From Seminavis robusta (Eukaryota > Bacillariophyta > Bacillariophyceae > Naviculales > Naviculaceae), in assembly GCA_903772945.1 (NCBI GenBank), contig CAICTM010000133.1, positions 1 through 64,000 of the forward strand: a stretch of 64,000 bases of DNA. Direction: 5' to 3'. Position 1 is the first letter of the stretch. Each line of letters begins with the position of its first letter. Below, one piece after another: positions 19,820 through 31,503 of the stretch. The position numbers and the translations under genes are program-made. Below the pieces are notes generated by a model. The model was given only the letters and a program-made list of their open reading frames with translations, did not search any database and had not been told where the DNA came from.

Positions 19820-22800
19820 TCAAGGCGAACTATCGCAGCTGCAGCAACCACGCTCGTATGAATGAACAGTGGCTTCAACAATCACAAAACAGGGCTGTCC
19901 AACCACGCAACAACCAAGCTGGAAATGCTCGTGTGCAAAGGAGGTGTGCCCACACGTCGTGGGCAAGGTGTTCCCGACGTGGACATATCGTTCACACGGT
20001 TCACTTCGCAGACAGAGGTCAGTCTGGTTCTCGGCTTCAAGCACCTCGGACCAGTCAACACTTGACTTGTGACTGTTATCATCACAGCCACAGGTAGCAA
20101 CGTTTACACGTATCTGTCCTGCGTACACAAGATTTTGCGATTGGGATTCTTGGCAGGTGCCGGTTCCCATCCACGTGTCCATCATGTAGGCGCTGTCGTT
20201 GCCGGTAAAGTACCATTCGTGATGGTAGTATCCAAAGCGACCTGTCATCTGTGTAAAATAATTGTTGTGATTTGGCTTGCTGAAAAGTGTGCCACTTTCA
20301 ACGATGCTGCAGGTTTCATTAGGCAATGGAGACATCACGGGAACGCTGCTCGCAGGTGAACTGGAAGTGGTGGGCATTGGTGGGAAGCCAAAATTGAAAG
20401 GTGCCATTGTCTCATTTGCTGTTGAATTCATGGGGGGCAGTGTTGTTGTCCTGAAATCGTTGGGTTGAATAGTGGTCTTGTTGCTTGTTGATGCCACCAT
20501 CGAAGGAAGCATTGTGCCCCTGGGTCTGTCACCAGCATTGCCAGGAGGATTCGGCAAAGGATTTTTGGTTGGAATTGCTGGTACAGGCGAACTGGGCGTC
20601 ACCACTTGGGCTGGCCCTCCTGTCATGACAGGAGTCATCATATTGGGACTGCCAGTAACTGACGTTGGATTGGTCACAGGGCTGGCTGAGCCCATGACAA
20701 CCGGACTTAGAGCTGGCAACATTGGCGAGCTTGATGGCACTGGGTCCAAGGGGTTGAAGCTAGTAAGCCTGGTTGGGTCAGATGGACTGGCACTTGGACT
20801 ATCCAATGCATGGCAACACCCATCATCGTAGACAGAAACAGCAGCATGAACAATTACAAAGCATGGGCTTCCCACTGTGCAACAACCAAAGTTGTATCGG
20901 CCAGGTGCAAACGTTGTTTTGCCCTTCCCCACCATAGGCAGCTGCTCACCAACATGCACATGTCTGTTGTCCGGGGGGCTGCTTACACAGCTGTCCGGCT
21001 CCACGAATGCATCAGTCCAATCAACAGAAGCAAACAAGGGGTTGAAAGACTGACATTCTTGGACTGCCACCGAGACAGATCCAGCGAATGTGCCTTCATT
21101 CATATCATTGTACTGACCCGCACCAACCCACAGGTCCATGGTAACTTCAGACATCGTTGCCGCAAAACTTGATGTGCTCCAATACCAACCCCATCGAGTT
21201 GGTATTCGAACTGAATTGCTCTGATCTGTTGGCTCGCCAAATGCAGTTTCCGAATTAAATGATTCACAATCGAGACCTTGTGTTGGAACAGGGGGAGCGG
21301 GTACAGGAGCAATCGGTGGTTGTGATTCCATGGACAAAACTGTGGGAATTGCTGTGGTCAATGACATTGGTGACATGGTTGGATTGTCACTTGGCATGGC
21401 ACTTGGCATGGCACTCGGAGAATCCTTATCAGCAGGGTTGGTCCCTGGCGGACCTTCTTCAGTTGGCACAGTGGTGGGAATGACAACCATGGATGGAGAA
21501 ACCACTGGAGCAACAGATGGGGTAACCATGGGGCTTGAGGTTGGCACATCATCTACGAAGGGAGCCAATGATGGAGTTGTGACCAGTGTAGGGAATGATG
21601 TCACAGTGCGGCTGATAGGAGCCATTGTTGGAACATGGCTGGGAGCTGTTGATGGAGTGGCTCCTGGGGTTGGAAGAGGATCAGTTGGGGATGCGCCATT
21701 GCAGCAACCATCTTCATAGACAGAAACATCAGCATGAACAATTACAAAGCATGGGCTTCCCACTGTACAACAACCAAAGTTGTATTGGCCAGGTGCAAAT
21801 GTTGTCATACCCCCTCCCACCATAGGCAACTGCTCACCAACATGCACATGTCTGCCATCCAGTTGGCTGCTTACACAGCTGTCCGTCTCCATGAATGCAT
21901 CAGTCCAATCAACAGAAGCAAACAAGGGGTTGAAAGACTGACATTCTTGGACTTTCACCGAGACAGATCCAGCGAATGTGCCTTCATTCATATCATTGTA
22001 CTGACCCGCACCAATCCACAGGTCCATGGTAACTTCAGACATCGTTGCCGCAAAACTTGATGTGCTCCAATACCAACCCCATCGAGTTGGTATTCGGACT
22101 GAATTGCTCTGGTCTGTTGGCTCGCCAAACGCAGTTTCCGAATCAAATGATTCACAATCGAGACCTTGTGTTGGAACAGGGGGAGCGGATACAGGAGCAT
22201 TCGGTGGTTGTGATTCCATGGATAAAACTGTGGGAATTGCTGTGGTCAATGACATTGGTGACATGGTTGGATTGTCACTAGGCGTGAGGCTTGGTTTGGC
22301 ACTTGGCATGACACTTGGCATGGCACTTGGAGAATCCTTATCAGCAGGGTTGGTCCCTGGCGGACCTTCAGTTGGCGCAGTGGTGGGAATGACAACCATA
22401 GATGGAGAAACCACTGGAGCAACAGAAGGAGTAACCATGGGGCTTGAGGTTGGCACATCATCTACGAAGGGAGCCAATGATGGAGTTGTGACCGATGTAG
22501 GGAATGATGTCACAGTGCGGCTGATAGGAGCCATTGTTGGAACAAGGATTGGAGCTGTTGATGGAGTGGCTCCTGGGGTTGGAACAGGATCAGTTGGGGA
22601 TGCGCCATTGCAGCAACCATCTTCATAGACAGAAACAGCAGCATGAACAATTACAAAGCATGGGCTTCCCACTGTACAACAACCAAAGTTGTATTGGCCA
22701 GGTGCAAATGTTGTCATACCCCCTCCCACCATAGGCAACTGCTCACCAACATGCACATGTCTGCCATCCAGTGGGCTGCTTACACAGCTGTCCGGCTCCA

Positions 22801-25800
22801 TGAATGCATCAGTCCAATCAACAGAAGCAAACAAGGGGTTGAAAGACTGACATTCTTGGACTTTCACTGAGACAGATCCAGCGAATGTGCCTTCATTCAT
22901 ATCATTGTACTGTCCCGCACCAATCCACAGGTCCATGGTAACTTCAGACATCATTGCCGCAAAACTTGATGTGCTCCAATACCAACCCCATCGAGTTGGT
23001 ATTCGGACTGAATTGCTCTGGTCTGTTGGCTCGCCAAATGCAGTTTCCGAATTAAATGATTCACAATCGAGACCTTGTGTTGGAACAGGGGGAGCGGGTA
23101 CAGGAGCAATCGGTGGTTGTGATTCCATGGACAAAACTGTGGGAATTGCTGTGGTCAATGACATTGGTGACATGGTTGGATTGTCACTTGGCATGGCGCT
23201 TGGCATGGCACTTGGAGAATCCTTATCAGCAGGGTTGGTCCCAGGCGGACCTTCTTCAGTTGGTGCAGTGGTGGGAATGACAACCATGGATGGAGAAACC
23301 ACTGGAGCAACAGATGGGGTAACCATGGGGCTTGAGGTTGGCACATCATCTACGAAGGGAGCCAATGATGGAGTTGTGACCGATGTAGGGAATGATGTCA
23401 CAGTGCGGCTGATAGGAGCCATTGTTGGAACATGGCTGGGAGCTGTTGACAGAGTGGCACTGGGAGAAGAGGAAGGGCCGGCACTTGGTGCCGCGCTGGG
23501 CGCTCCTGTAGGGAGCGGCTCGGGCTTTCACTCGGCGAAGAGCTGGGCGGGAACTGGGGGAAGCAGATGGACCGGCACTGGGGGAGGCACTTGGCTGCCG
23601 CTGGGAGACGAGCTGGGTGATGCAGAGGGTCCGAGCTCGGGGTGCACTAGGGGCTCCAGTCGTGCTCTGCTGGGTGACTCACTTGGGCCCAGGCTTGGAG
23701 CGGCGCTGGGGGAAGAGCTGGGCCGGAACTAGGACGGCACTGGGCGATCCGGATGGGGCTGCACTGGGAGAAGAGGAAGGGCCGCACTTGGTGCCGCGCT
23801 GGGCGCTCCTGTAGGGGAGCGGCTCGGGCTTTCACTCGGCGAAGAGCGGGTCGGGAACTGGGGGAAGCAGATGGACCGGCACTGGGGAGGCACTTGGGCT
23901 GCCGCTGGGAGAGAGCTGGGTGATGCAGAGGGTCCGGAGCTCGGGGGGCACTAGGGCTCCAGTCGGTGCTTGCTGCTGGTGACTCACTTGGGCCCAGGTT
24001 GGAGCGGCGCTGGGGGAAGAGCTGGGGCCGGAACTAGGACGGCACTGGGCGATCCGGATGGGGCTGCACTCGGGAGAAGACGGAAGGGCCGGCACTTGGT
24101 TGCCTACGGGGGCTGCGCTTCCTGTTATTGGATGGGTCACTGCAGAGAGGGCACTGGTGCTACTGGGCTTCTTCTGTGTCATACGGTTGAGACTCTTGTC
24201 GGGAGAATACTGGGTTTTTATCTTTGTTGACCACGTACTAGGGGACGCAGTTGGGATGGAGCTGGGACTGGTACTTGGAGCTTCAATGGGTGCATTTGAG
24301 GGGCTGGAGCTTGGGGCAGAACTAGGTTTTGTACTGGGAGATTCTGATGGATTGGCACTTGGAGCAGATGAAGGGTGTGCACTTGGTGCTCTGCTGGGCT
24401 CTCCTGTTGGTGAGTGGCTTGGGCTTTCACTTGGCAATGAGGTTGGCTGGGAACTGGGTGAAGCAGATGGGCCAGTACTAGGGGAGGCACTTGGGTTTGT
24501 GCTGGGACTGGTACTTGGAGCTTGAATGGGTGCTCTAGATGGGCTGGAGCTTGGGCCAGAACTGGGTTTACTACTGGGTGGATCTGATGGATGTGCACTT
24601 GGAGAAGAGGAAGGGCTGCCACTTGGCTTTGCGCTAGGAGCTCCTGTTTGCAACTGGCTTGGACTTCTACTTGGCGAAGAGCTGGGTGGTGCACTGGGAT
24701 CAGCTGATGGAAGGGCACTAGGGGACAAACTTGGGCTTTCACTTGGCTTTGTGCTTGGACTGACACTAGGAGCTTGAATAGGTGCATTAGAGGGGCTTGC
24801 GCTTGGACCAGAACTCGGGGAGAAACTTGGTTGCACGCTGGGGGGGCCTGATGGTATTGTAGTTGGGATTGAACTTGGACTGTAACTGGGGGCTTGGATT
24901 GGTGCTCTAGATGGGTTGGTGCTTGGTCCAGAACTGGGAATAGTACTTGGTGATCCTGATGGAGGTAAACTTGGAGAAGTGGAAGGACTGGAACTTGGTT
25001 GTGCACTGGGAGCTCCTGTTTGCAGCTTGCTTGGACTTCCACTTGGCAAAGAGCTGGGTTGTGAACTGGGGGAAGCAGATGGACCGGCACTCGGCAAGGA
25101 AGAAGGGACCACAGACGGACTCATGGTGGGCTTACTGGTCGGAGGGCTAGATGGCTGTGAGCTTGGTTCAGATGATGGGGATGCACTTGGGGATAAACTT
25201 GGAGTTGTTGTGGGCAAAGCTGATGGTTCATCACTCGGGCTCGCACTTGGAGCTGCACTGGGACTCTCTTTGCCGCCTCCTGATGATCCAGGTGGCAAGC
25301 CCTCATCTCCACTTGGAGTGCTACTTGGGGACACACTGGGCATCTTGCTCAGGCTCTTTGTTGGTGATGAAGAAGGGACCACAGACGGACTCATGGTGGG
25401 CTTGGTGGTTGGAGGGCTGGATGGCCATGAGCTTGGTTCAGATGATGGGGATGCACTTGGGGATGAACTTGGAGTTGTTGTGGGCAAAGCCGATGGTTCA
25501 TCACTTGGGCTCGCACTTGGAGCTGAACTGGGACTCTCTTTGCCGCCTCCTGATGCTCCAGGTGGCAAGCCCTCATCTCCAGTTGGAGTGCTACTTGGGG
25601 AGATACTGGGCATCTTGCTCGGGCTCTTTGTTGGCGATGAAGAAGGGGCCACAGATGGACTCATGGTGGGCTTGGTGGTCGGAGGGCTAGATGGCCATGA
25701 GCTTGGTTCTGATGATGGGGATGAACTTGGAGTTGTTGTGGGCAAAGATGATGGTTCATCACTTGGGCTCGCGCTTGGAGCTGAACTAGGACTCTCTTTG

Positions 25801-28009
25801 CCGCCTCCTGATGATCCAGGTGGCAAGCCCTCATCTCCAGATGGAGTGCTACTTGGGGAGATGGATGGTGCTGCAGTAGGACTTGTGGTTGGGTTTTCAC
25901 TGGGCTTGTTTGTTGGACTCGAGGAAGGCACATCGAAACTTGGCTTTGCACTTGGTTGGAGCGTTGGAGTACCTGTAGGGAGCTCAGTGGGGAACACGGT
26001 CGGACTAAGAGTAGGATCCAGAGTCGGCTTGAGTGTTGGGTTGTTACTAGGCGCTACACTCGGGATAGCACTAGGACGAGGTGATGGGTTTCGGGTAGGA
26101 CTCATGGTTGGATCGAGAATAGGCTTTTCCGTCGGGCTGGCACTGGGGGCTTGACTAGGACGCTTGGATGGAGTGCGACTTGGCGTGACACTTGGAGCAC
26201 CTGTTGGGTTCTCGGTTGGACTTGGACTAGGTGGGGTGGTAGGGCTATTTGTTGGCATTTCGGTTGGATCTGTAGTAGGCGAGGCTGTTGGATTGCCTGT
26301 TGGCATGTCGGTTGGACTGGGACTAGGGGCTGAAGTTGGGCTGTCCGTCTCGAAAAAGGCAAGATGCTCACATCGGAAGCAAAACTGTATGTTGACGATT
26401 CCTTCCAAGGGGCGTTCTCCTCCGAACGACGTTGCCAATGTGAAAGTGGTGTCCTTTGGCATCTGATACAGGGTGCCGCCACCGTCACCTTGAACGAACA
26501 CGTCTGCGTCCACGGTGGTAAAGATGTGTGCAAGTTGGTAGAGGCCGTCATCTTCGGTTGTACAAAAAATGTCAAACAATCCAAGATCTTCAATTTCGCA
26601 GAACGGGGGCAGAAAGGGAGGGTCTGAGAAAACCAATGTAGAGAATGGCCGATACCAATCGTCGACGCATCCATCCATCCGGTAGCCAAACTGATACCCG
26701 AGCTGACTGCATTCGAGATTATCACCGGAGTAGTACGTTGTTTCCAACAACAATCGTCGTGATACAAGGTTATCCTCGAACGACCCGTTCAAGTCGTTGT
26801 CGGCGGCCAAGCCACCGTCAACCTTGCCGAGCTCCTCTGATTCCTCGTTGGGCTTGTTGGTGGCTCGGAGGCGTAATTGGTTGGCTGCAAAATTCGTGCT
26901 GGTGTTGGCGTCAGAGACAGAACTCAATTCGTTGGAATCTCCTCGGCCCTTGGCAGAGGAGGTCGTCGTGGATGGAGAGTCAGGCAAAACAGGTTCCTCT
27001 TTGACTCGAGCCTCAAGGGGTTCCGGAACGCGAACAGAGGTCGTTTCGGTCGCATCGTCTTGATTCCGTTCCGGATCCCAGAGGAGATCCTGGCACGGTA
27101 GGCAAACCAGAACATGTCTATTACAAGTAGAAAGAAAGAAGGAAAGAAAGGTGAGAGATAATGCGTTTTTATCGCACGTCGCCTTGACTGAGCAGCGTTG
27201 CGTTGACGTACCGAATCGTAGATCCGCTGGGAGACTGCATACCCATGACGGTCGAATCTTTGGAGACGAAATACAAGTTTCCTCCGTGGTCATCCTGGTA
27301 TTCAATTAATTCATTCATTGTCGCGGAGAGAATAGGAAGCAGAGGCGCGGTCGTGAGTACAATACAGTAGTGTCGGGCTCTGGCGCGTTCCTAATATTGG
27401 TCGATCGGAACAACATACCGTTACAAAGGCGTAAACATCAACAACGGATGTGAGAGAGGTCAAGGGACGACTGTGGAAGTCACTGCCATTATCCATGTCG
27501 TCGGAACATTCGAGAGACAATCCAGCGTCGCTGAGGTCCATTTGTGAAGCATGGTGGCGAGTCGTGAATGATGTGGACGCCAACGCGTTGTCGTCGCTGT
27601 GGTGGTCCGAGAAGATTTCGTGGTGCCGACATCCACTCATCTTCCACCCATCATTGTCTTGCTGGTCGTATTGCTCCTCATGCTGATAATGATAATGGTA
27701 GAATCCCAAGTCATCGCAATCCAAACTCGCGTTGGTCCAGACTTCCACGAGATTCGAATGGTTCTTGTTCGCGGGAGAGGAGGAACAATCGTCGTGGTCG
27801 CTGCAAAGACTGCTGCTACGAGGCTGGCAGGAGTCTCCCCGTCGAAGAAGATTTGGATGGTTCTTGCTGTGGACGGAGAACGAGGCAGGACTGCTGCTAC
27901 GAAGGTGGCCGCGATTGGATCCACCGCCGTTATCGCTGGCCAGAGCGGCAGCATGCTGGACAGCCGAGAAGGCGCAAAGAGTCAGAGACATCATCTGAGG
28001 TATCTTCAT
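19820..28009 (-). CDS. Giant secreted modular Pro/Ser-rich protein with Cys-rich modules
   Basis: Proposed exons are 28009-27419 (signal peptide LTLCAFSAVQHAAALA), 27294-27212 and 27117-19820, about 2,650 aa. The splices (donors GTATGT and GTACGT, acceptors ACCAG and TAATAG) join VVDVYAFVT to DDHGGNLYFVS and then to HVLVCLPCQDL. This completes a domain that is repeated later (LECSQLGYQFGY to VNIQFCFRCEHL, about 26745-26345). Next come ~950 residues of PSxxPSxxPS repeats, then three near-identical Cys modules (about 23080-22610, 22170-21710, 21280-20810) and a diverged fourth (20310-19820). Each module runs from CESF or CSIV through HVHVGEQLP-like and FGCC to GCC. The frame is broken in the GC-rich repeat 23440-23840. 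An extracellular cell-wall, mucilage or adhesive role is inference. Confidence 0.7.
20800..23440. repeat. Three ~0.9-kb tandem coding repeats
   Basis: Three units of about 890-910 bp repeat with very few differences. Equivalent points (CAGGTCCATGGTAACTTCAG) lie near 21131, 22019 and 22928. Each unit encodes one Cys-rich module plus a Thr/Pro/Ser linker. Differences include small in-frame deletions in the linker. The closeness of the copies suggests recent duplication or gene conversion. Confidence 0.85.
23450..24095. repeat. GC-rich ~315-bp tandem duplication with homopolymer-length differences
   Basis: Two copies, about 23450-23765 and 23766-24090, encode PSxxPS repeats on the minus strand. 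They differ mainly in the length of G or C runs: GTAGGGAGCGG against GTAGGGGAGCGG, and CTGGGGGAGG against CTGGGGAGG. These differences shift the frame and split the giant gene here. Confidence 0.75.
25099..25885. repeat. Three ~270-bp tandem coding repeats in the PSxxPS region
   Basis: The phrase CACAGACGGACTCATGG or its near copy recurs at about 25110, 25380 and 25650, a 270-bp (90-aa) period. Each unit carries a Gly-rich break (GDEGLPPGSSGGGKES) between PSxxPS stretches. The units are nearly identical. Confidence 0.8.
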
Positions 28010-28739
28010 AGTAGAGATAATAGAGAACGAGAGTTGTTTGTTTATGTTGCAGAGAATAGTATAGATCGCTGCGTTGCTGCATATGGCTTTCGCTACAAAG
28101 GGAAAGCACTGCTAATGAGCAAGAAATCAAGGTTGTGAATGTGGTGTTCGGGCCGGGGAAGACACGCAAAAACTTTTTGGGCTCCAAACTTACGATTAAC
28201 ACGAGGACTGCAGAGCGAGCTTGGGAGTCCGTGCGGTCGGCAACTAAGCCAATCCATCTGTTTCTGCTCGAGCTTAGGGAAAGATCCATCCAAGTCACAC
28301 TTTGCATCCAATGCCGAAGCATCATCATCCGAAATCATTCATGCTTCAATGTCTCGATTGGTACAGTACCTTCTGGTTGGGCGTTTTCATCCATAAGTGT
28401 AGCAGGTACGACCATAACACCATATTGAGCAACGGGGCTTCCTCAGAGCAGGAATTGAATCATAGCCACGCAGCTACTAGCTAGAGTAGCAAAAAGCTGA
28501 GATGAAGGAGCTACTCTAGCTACGGTAGCTTGCTACGGGAGCAAGAAGCAAAGGACGCCTCCTGTTTTTGTCGGCCTCGTCTTCCCGTCAACCGACGAAG
28601 CATGATTGAAAAGATCCATCCAGCCGCGGCGCCATCGCAAAGGAGTGTTGGGAGGCTGAGTTCCCTCCACGAAAGCAACTTTGCCTGGCTACTAGTAGCT
28701 AGATTAGGAAGCGAACGAGGAGATGTGGAGGCGTTTAAT
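28010..28739. other. Intergenic, no gene recognised
   Basis: This is the upstream flank of the giant gene and should contain its promoter. Short frames have no motif. CTAGCTAG runs occur at about 28475-28530. Confidence 0.4.
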
Positions 28740-29114
28740 ATTTTGAGTTCCCTGGTACAGTACTGGTACTGGGATTGGCAAAGTATCCATGAAAGTAGGA
28801 TACTTTGACGCGTGGGATGTGTTTTGTGACGGGCGTTGTGGCATCGGCTGGTGCGGGACCGCGAAGGGAGCTTCAGTCATGTCAATGACATCACAGGCCA
28901 GATCACACCACCACACACCGCACCTTTGGGGATGAAGCAGCAGGCCCAATGCACTGCACAACACCCACACTTTGCTCCCTTTGTTGTTTCTGCTGATGGC
29001 CTCTTTGCTGCCAAAGCTACTGCTGTTCTCCAACGGCTCTCCCAGCTTTTGGCTCACAAGTGGTCCAAGCGCTACTCTACCGTATGGTTTGCTCTTTCAT
29101 TTCTGCAAGGTTGA
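28740..29114 (+). mobile_element. Relic of a LINE-like reverse-transcriptase element (C-terminal part)
   Basis: The frame at 28836-29114 encodes AQHPHFAPFVVSADGLFAAK followed by ATAVLQRLSQLLAHKWSKRYSTV. This is the 'F.PfVvS.DGl.g.eA...LkrL...LA.KW...YS' pattern found downstream of the polymerase domain in LINE-like elements. The upstream part (GYFDAWDVFCDGR) may be an older piece of the same protein. No polymerase motif remains, so this is a short dead fragment. The family call is from recalled pattern and is moderate. Confidence 0.5.
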
Positions 29115-29378
29115 GCATAGGGCTCGCTCCTCATACAGTAGCTAGAGTTACTCGATTATCACATACAAGTGTGGTCAAAGACAAAATGTTTTACCCCCAG
29201 TGGTCAAAACTATGAAGATAGATAGTACCAATGGTTGAGAAGAGCTCCAACAATGCAAGTGTCGTAGGCATATTTGCAATCCCAATCCTGTTTTGAACTG
29301 CAACACTGGCTACCGGTATGTAGGTGCAGTAGGAGCATGAAACTCTGGAGGTTGGTGCCCTGGCCCCTGGCCCCCAGT

Positions 29379-30296
29379 TCATATCGTAATTGTCGCGTCC
29401 TCATGCCCCGGCGCCTCGTTGAGATCAAATGATCCTACGTAAACTGCTCGCATACCCTCACTTACGGGTAGGGCCATGTGTAACAAATCGGCTCCCCAGA
29501 CAATGGCAGTACCGGCTGGAGGACTCACCCACCTGTCAAACTCCTTCTCGTCGTTGTTGTTGCTGATTGTGTCCGCGTTATCCTCCTCCTCATGATCGCC
29601 ATGAGCATAAAAGGCTGTTCCACCACCCTCAAAGGCATCATTCAATACCACCAAGAGCGTCAATTGCATCCCATCTACGTGCTGTTTGAAATATCCTCCT
29701 TTTTGGTATATATTCACTTTTGGCTCGGGGTGTAATACACCGCGATCGTCGGGCTCCGCGTACCACGTCGCCTCCAGCTGGTGTATTGGAGTACTCCTCG
29801 AAGTCGTAGATGGAAACTCGCTGCTTTCATCATCTGGATTCTCGGTACTTAAAATATTTCGAGATAGGTCCTTGTCGTTTTGCAAAAATTTCAAGAGACG
29901 ATCGAGAAAAATAGCACTCACCGCTTTCGATGGTGCATCGAGCAAGCGTTCCACGGAATACCGAGTACAATTGAAGTTGACCTGCGACGCTCCCATAACA
30001 TGAGGACGCTGGTGTTCACGCTGTTGTTCTTCCTTTTGTTCTTCTTGTAAACGCAATGCCGACTCTTGCAATGTCATGCGTTCCTCTACGCTGCCAAAAT
30101 TGGGAATCGTCACATAACTCAAGGATTGCGCAACGGCCGAACCGACAGTCGCCGTGAGCGATGCCTTTGGGGCGTTTACAAAATGTTCTTGCCAACAAGC
30201 TCCATCTATCGTCGTTCGCGATGACGCCTCTTTTCTTCTTCTTGGCAGTTCCTCAAGTCCGTTCGGCAACACCTTGGCGGAGGGTGTGGCTACCAT
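29379..30296 (-). CDS. 2OG-Fe(II) oxygenase, prolyl 4-hydroxylase-like
   Basis: Single exon, 305 aa from ATG at 30296. The C-terminal catalytic domain reads NIYQKGGYFKQHVDG (HxD iron ligands), QLTLLVVLNDAFEGGGTAFY (the jelly-roll strand with the GG turn), SPPAGTAIVWGADLLHMALPVSEG (distal His) and MRAVYVGSF (2-oxoglutarate-binding Arg region). This is the P4H alpha-subunit-like arrangement. An acidic loop (HEEEDNADTISNNNDEKEF) is inserted before the distal His. The N terminus is basic (LPRRRKEASSR) with no clear signal peptide. Substrate unknown: prolyl hydroxylation of proteins is the common role, but small-molecule hydroxylation is possible. It is unrelated in detail to the spliced oxygenase at 2581. 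Confidence 0.88.
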   Translation of the reverse strand: MVATPSAKVLPNGLEELPRRRKEASSRTTIDGACWQEHFVNAPKASLTATVGSAVAQSLSYVTIPNFGSVEERMTLQESALRLQEEQKEEQQREHQRPHVMGASQVNFNCTRYSVERLLDAPSKAVSAIFLDRLLKFLQNDKDLSRNILSTENPDDESSEFPSTTSRSTPIHQLEATWYAEPDDRGVLHPEPKVNIYQKGGYFKQHVDGMQLTLLVVLNDAFEGGGTAFYAHGDHEEEDNADTISNNNDEKEFDRWVSPPAGTAIVWGADLLHMALPVSEGMRAVYVGSFDLNEAPGHEDATITI

Positions 30297-31503
30297 GGTT
30301 ATCAATACTAACTGGTGAGGACGATAGGCACAGCAACAACAAGCAGTACTAGTATTGGCTCGCCATTGCTGTTTTCGAAGAAATTGATTTGTCAGCCACC
30401 AATAGGTTCATGGTCTTGCATGGTCTTCATCAGGTCCAACGTCACGTCATCGTCGGTCAAGGTCGGTTTTTGGTCCAAAAAATGCAAGGCTCCGAACCAC
30501 CACGCGGTCGGCGGATGCACCTTTTGGCCTTTGGCGGATGGTTTCCGGTACCGTGGTCTACCGGTACCGGTGCAGGTACGAGTACTGGGCAGATACTCGT
30601 ACCTTTAGAGTAGTACGTGTCATGTCATGGCAGCACCATGTATGGAATGCGGTACAGTGTCGTAATAGCTAGCTAGACAGTAGATGGCCCCCTAGCTAGC
30701 TAGCTACTGTAGCTTCGAGCAGCCAGTTTGCCCTTTCTTAGCGACCAGAAATGGGTTGCATCTTGGCAACTTGAAAGATGTCAAGCATTCCGTTTCACTG
30801 GAGAAGGGAGAATAGGCGAGGAGCCCGAGAACTTTGATTGCGGAACGTCGAGACAAACCCACCCGAGGGCTCTCAAAACACCGCGTGACGGGTTATTGAG
30901 GAGGGCAGGGAACAGACCGTCGAGACAGAGTCTCTTTTCTTCCGGTGATCCGAAATCGAATGGTCGCCGGACTGGCGTGGAATGCGAATTCCACATGGCC
31001 AAGGCTTGGTGTGCTTTGGGGGCTGGTTGGTTGTTGTCTCCGTTGTTCATCAACTTACCAGGGGCATAATTGCGGCGGCTGACCACAGAACGTCGGTTAA
31101 TGCTGCGCCCACGAAGAGCGTCGCCATATCTACCGGTGCGCTGACGGGTCTTCTGCTTTCGGAACATGGACCGCTCCAAAGACCAACCACTGATCACGAA
31201 AGTCTACCCGTATCATCACATGTATCGAGGTCTTCTGGCGGGACGTCGACGAAAACGAACATACCTAAGAAGAATGATCTATACGTTACCCTGTCACTAA
31301 TTGATTGTTGTGTAAGATGAAAAGATGTAGATTGTCGTTCGCGAAGCGTTCTCAAAAGACGTAGTCGTACAAGCAACATGTAATAGTGCTGTAGACAACT
31401 TCTCGTGTACCCGTTCGCAAGCCGTCTATTCACCAGCAGCGCAAAGGCCGCCAATGAACTTGCAAATGAATCAGTCATCAATGTTGTCCTAACAAGCGAA
31501 AGC
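30297..31503. other. Intergenic, no gene recognised
   Basis: Overlapping short frames on both strands lack motifs. Dense TACCGGTA/GGTACC palindromes lie at 30544-30600 and GCTAGCTAGCTAGC runs at 30667-30705. This is the upstream flank of the oxygenase and the downstream flank of the gene ending at 31504. Confidence 0.4.

Noticed and set aside
22026-26154. Long plus-strand Gly/Leu/Val-rich frames (LGLALGAELGLSL-type) opposite the giant gene
   Set aside because: They are the complement of the PSxxPS and Thr/Pro repeats: CTTGG/ACTGG codons opposite Pro/Ser codons. The minus strand has the signal peptide, splice sites and Cys modules.
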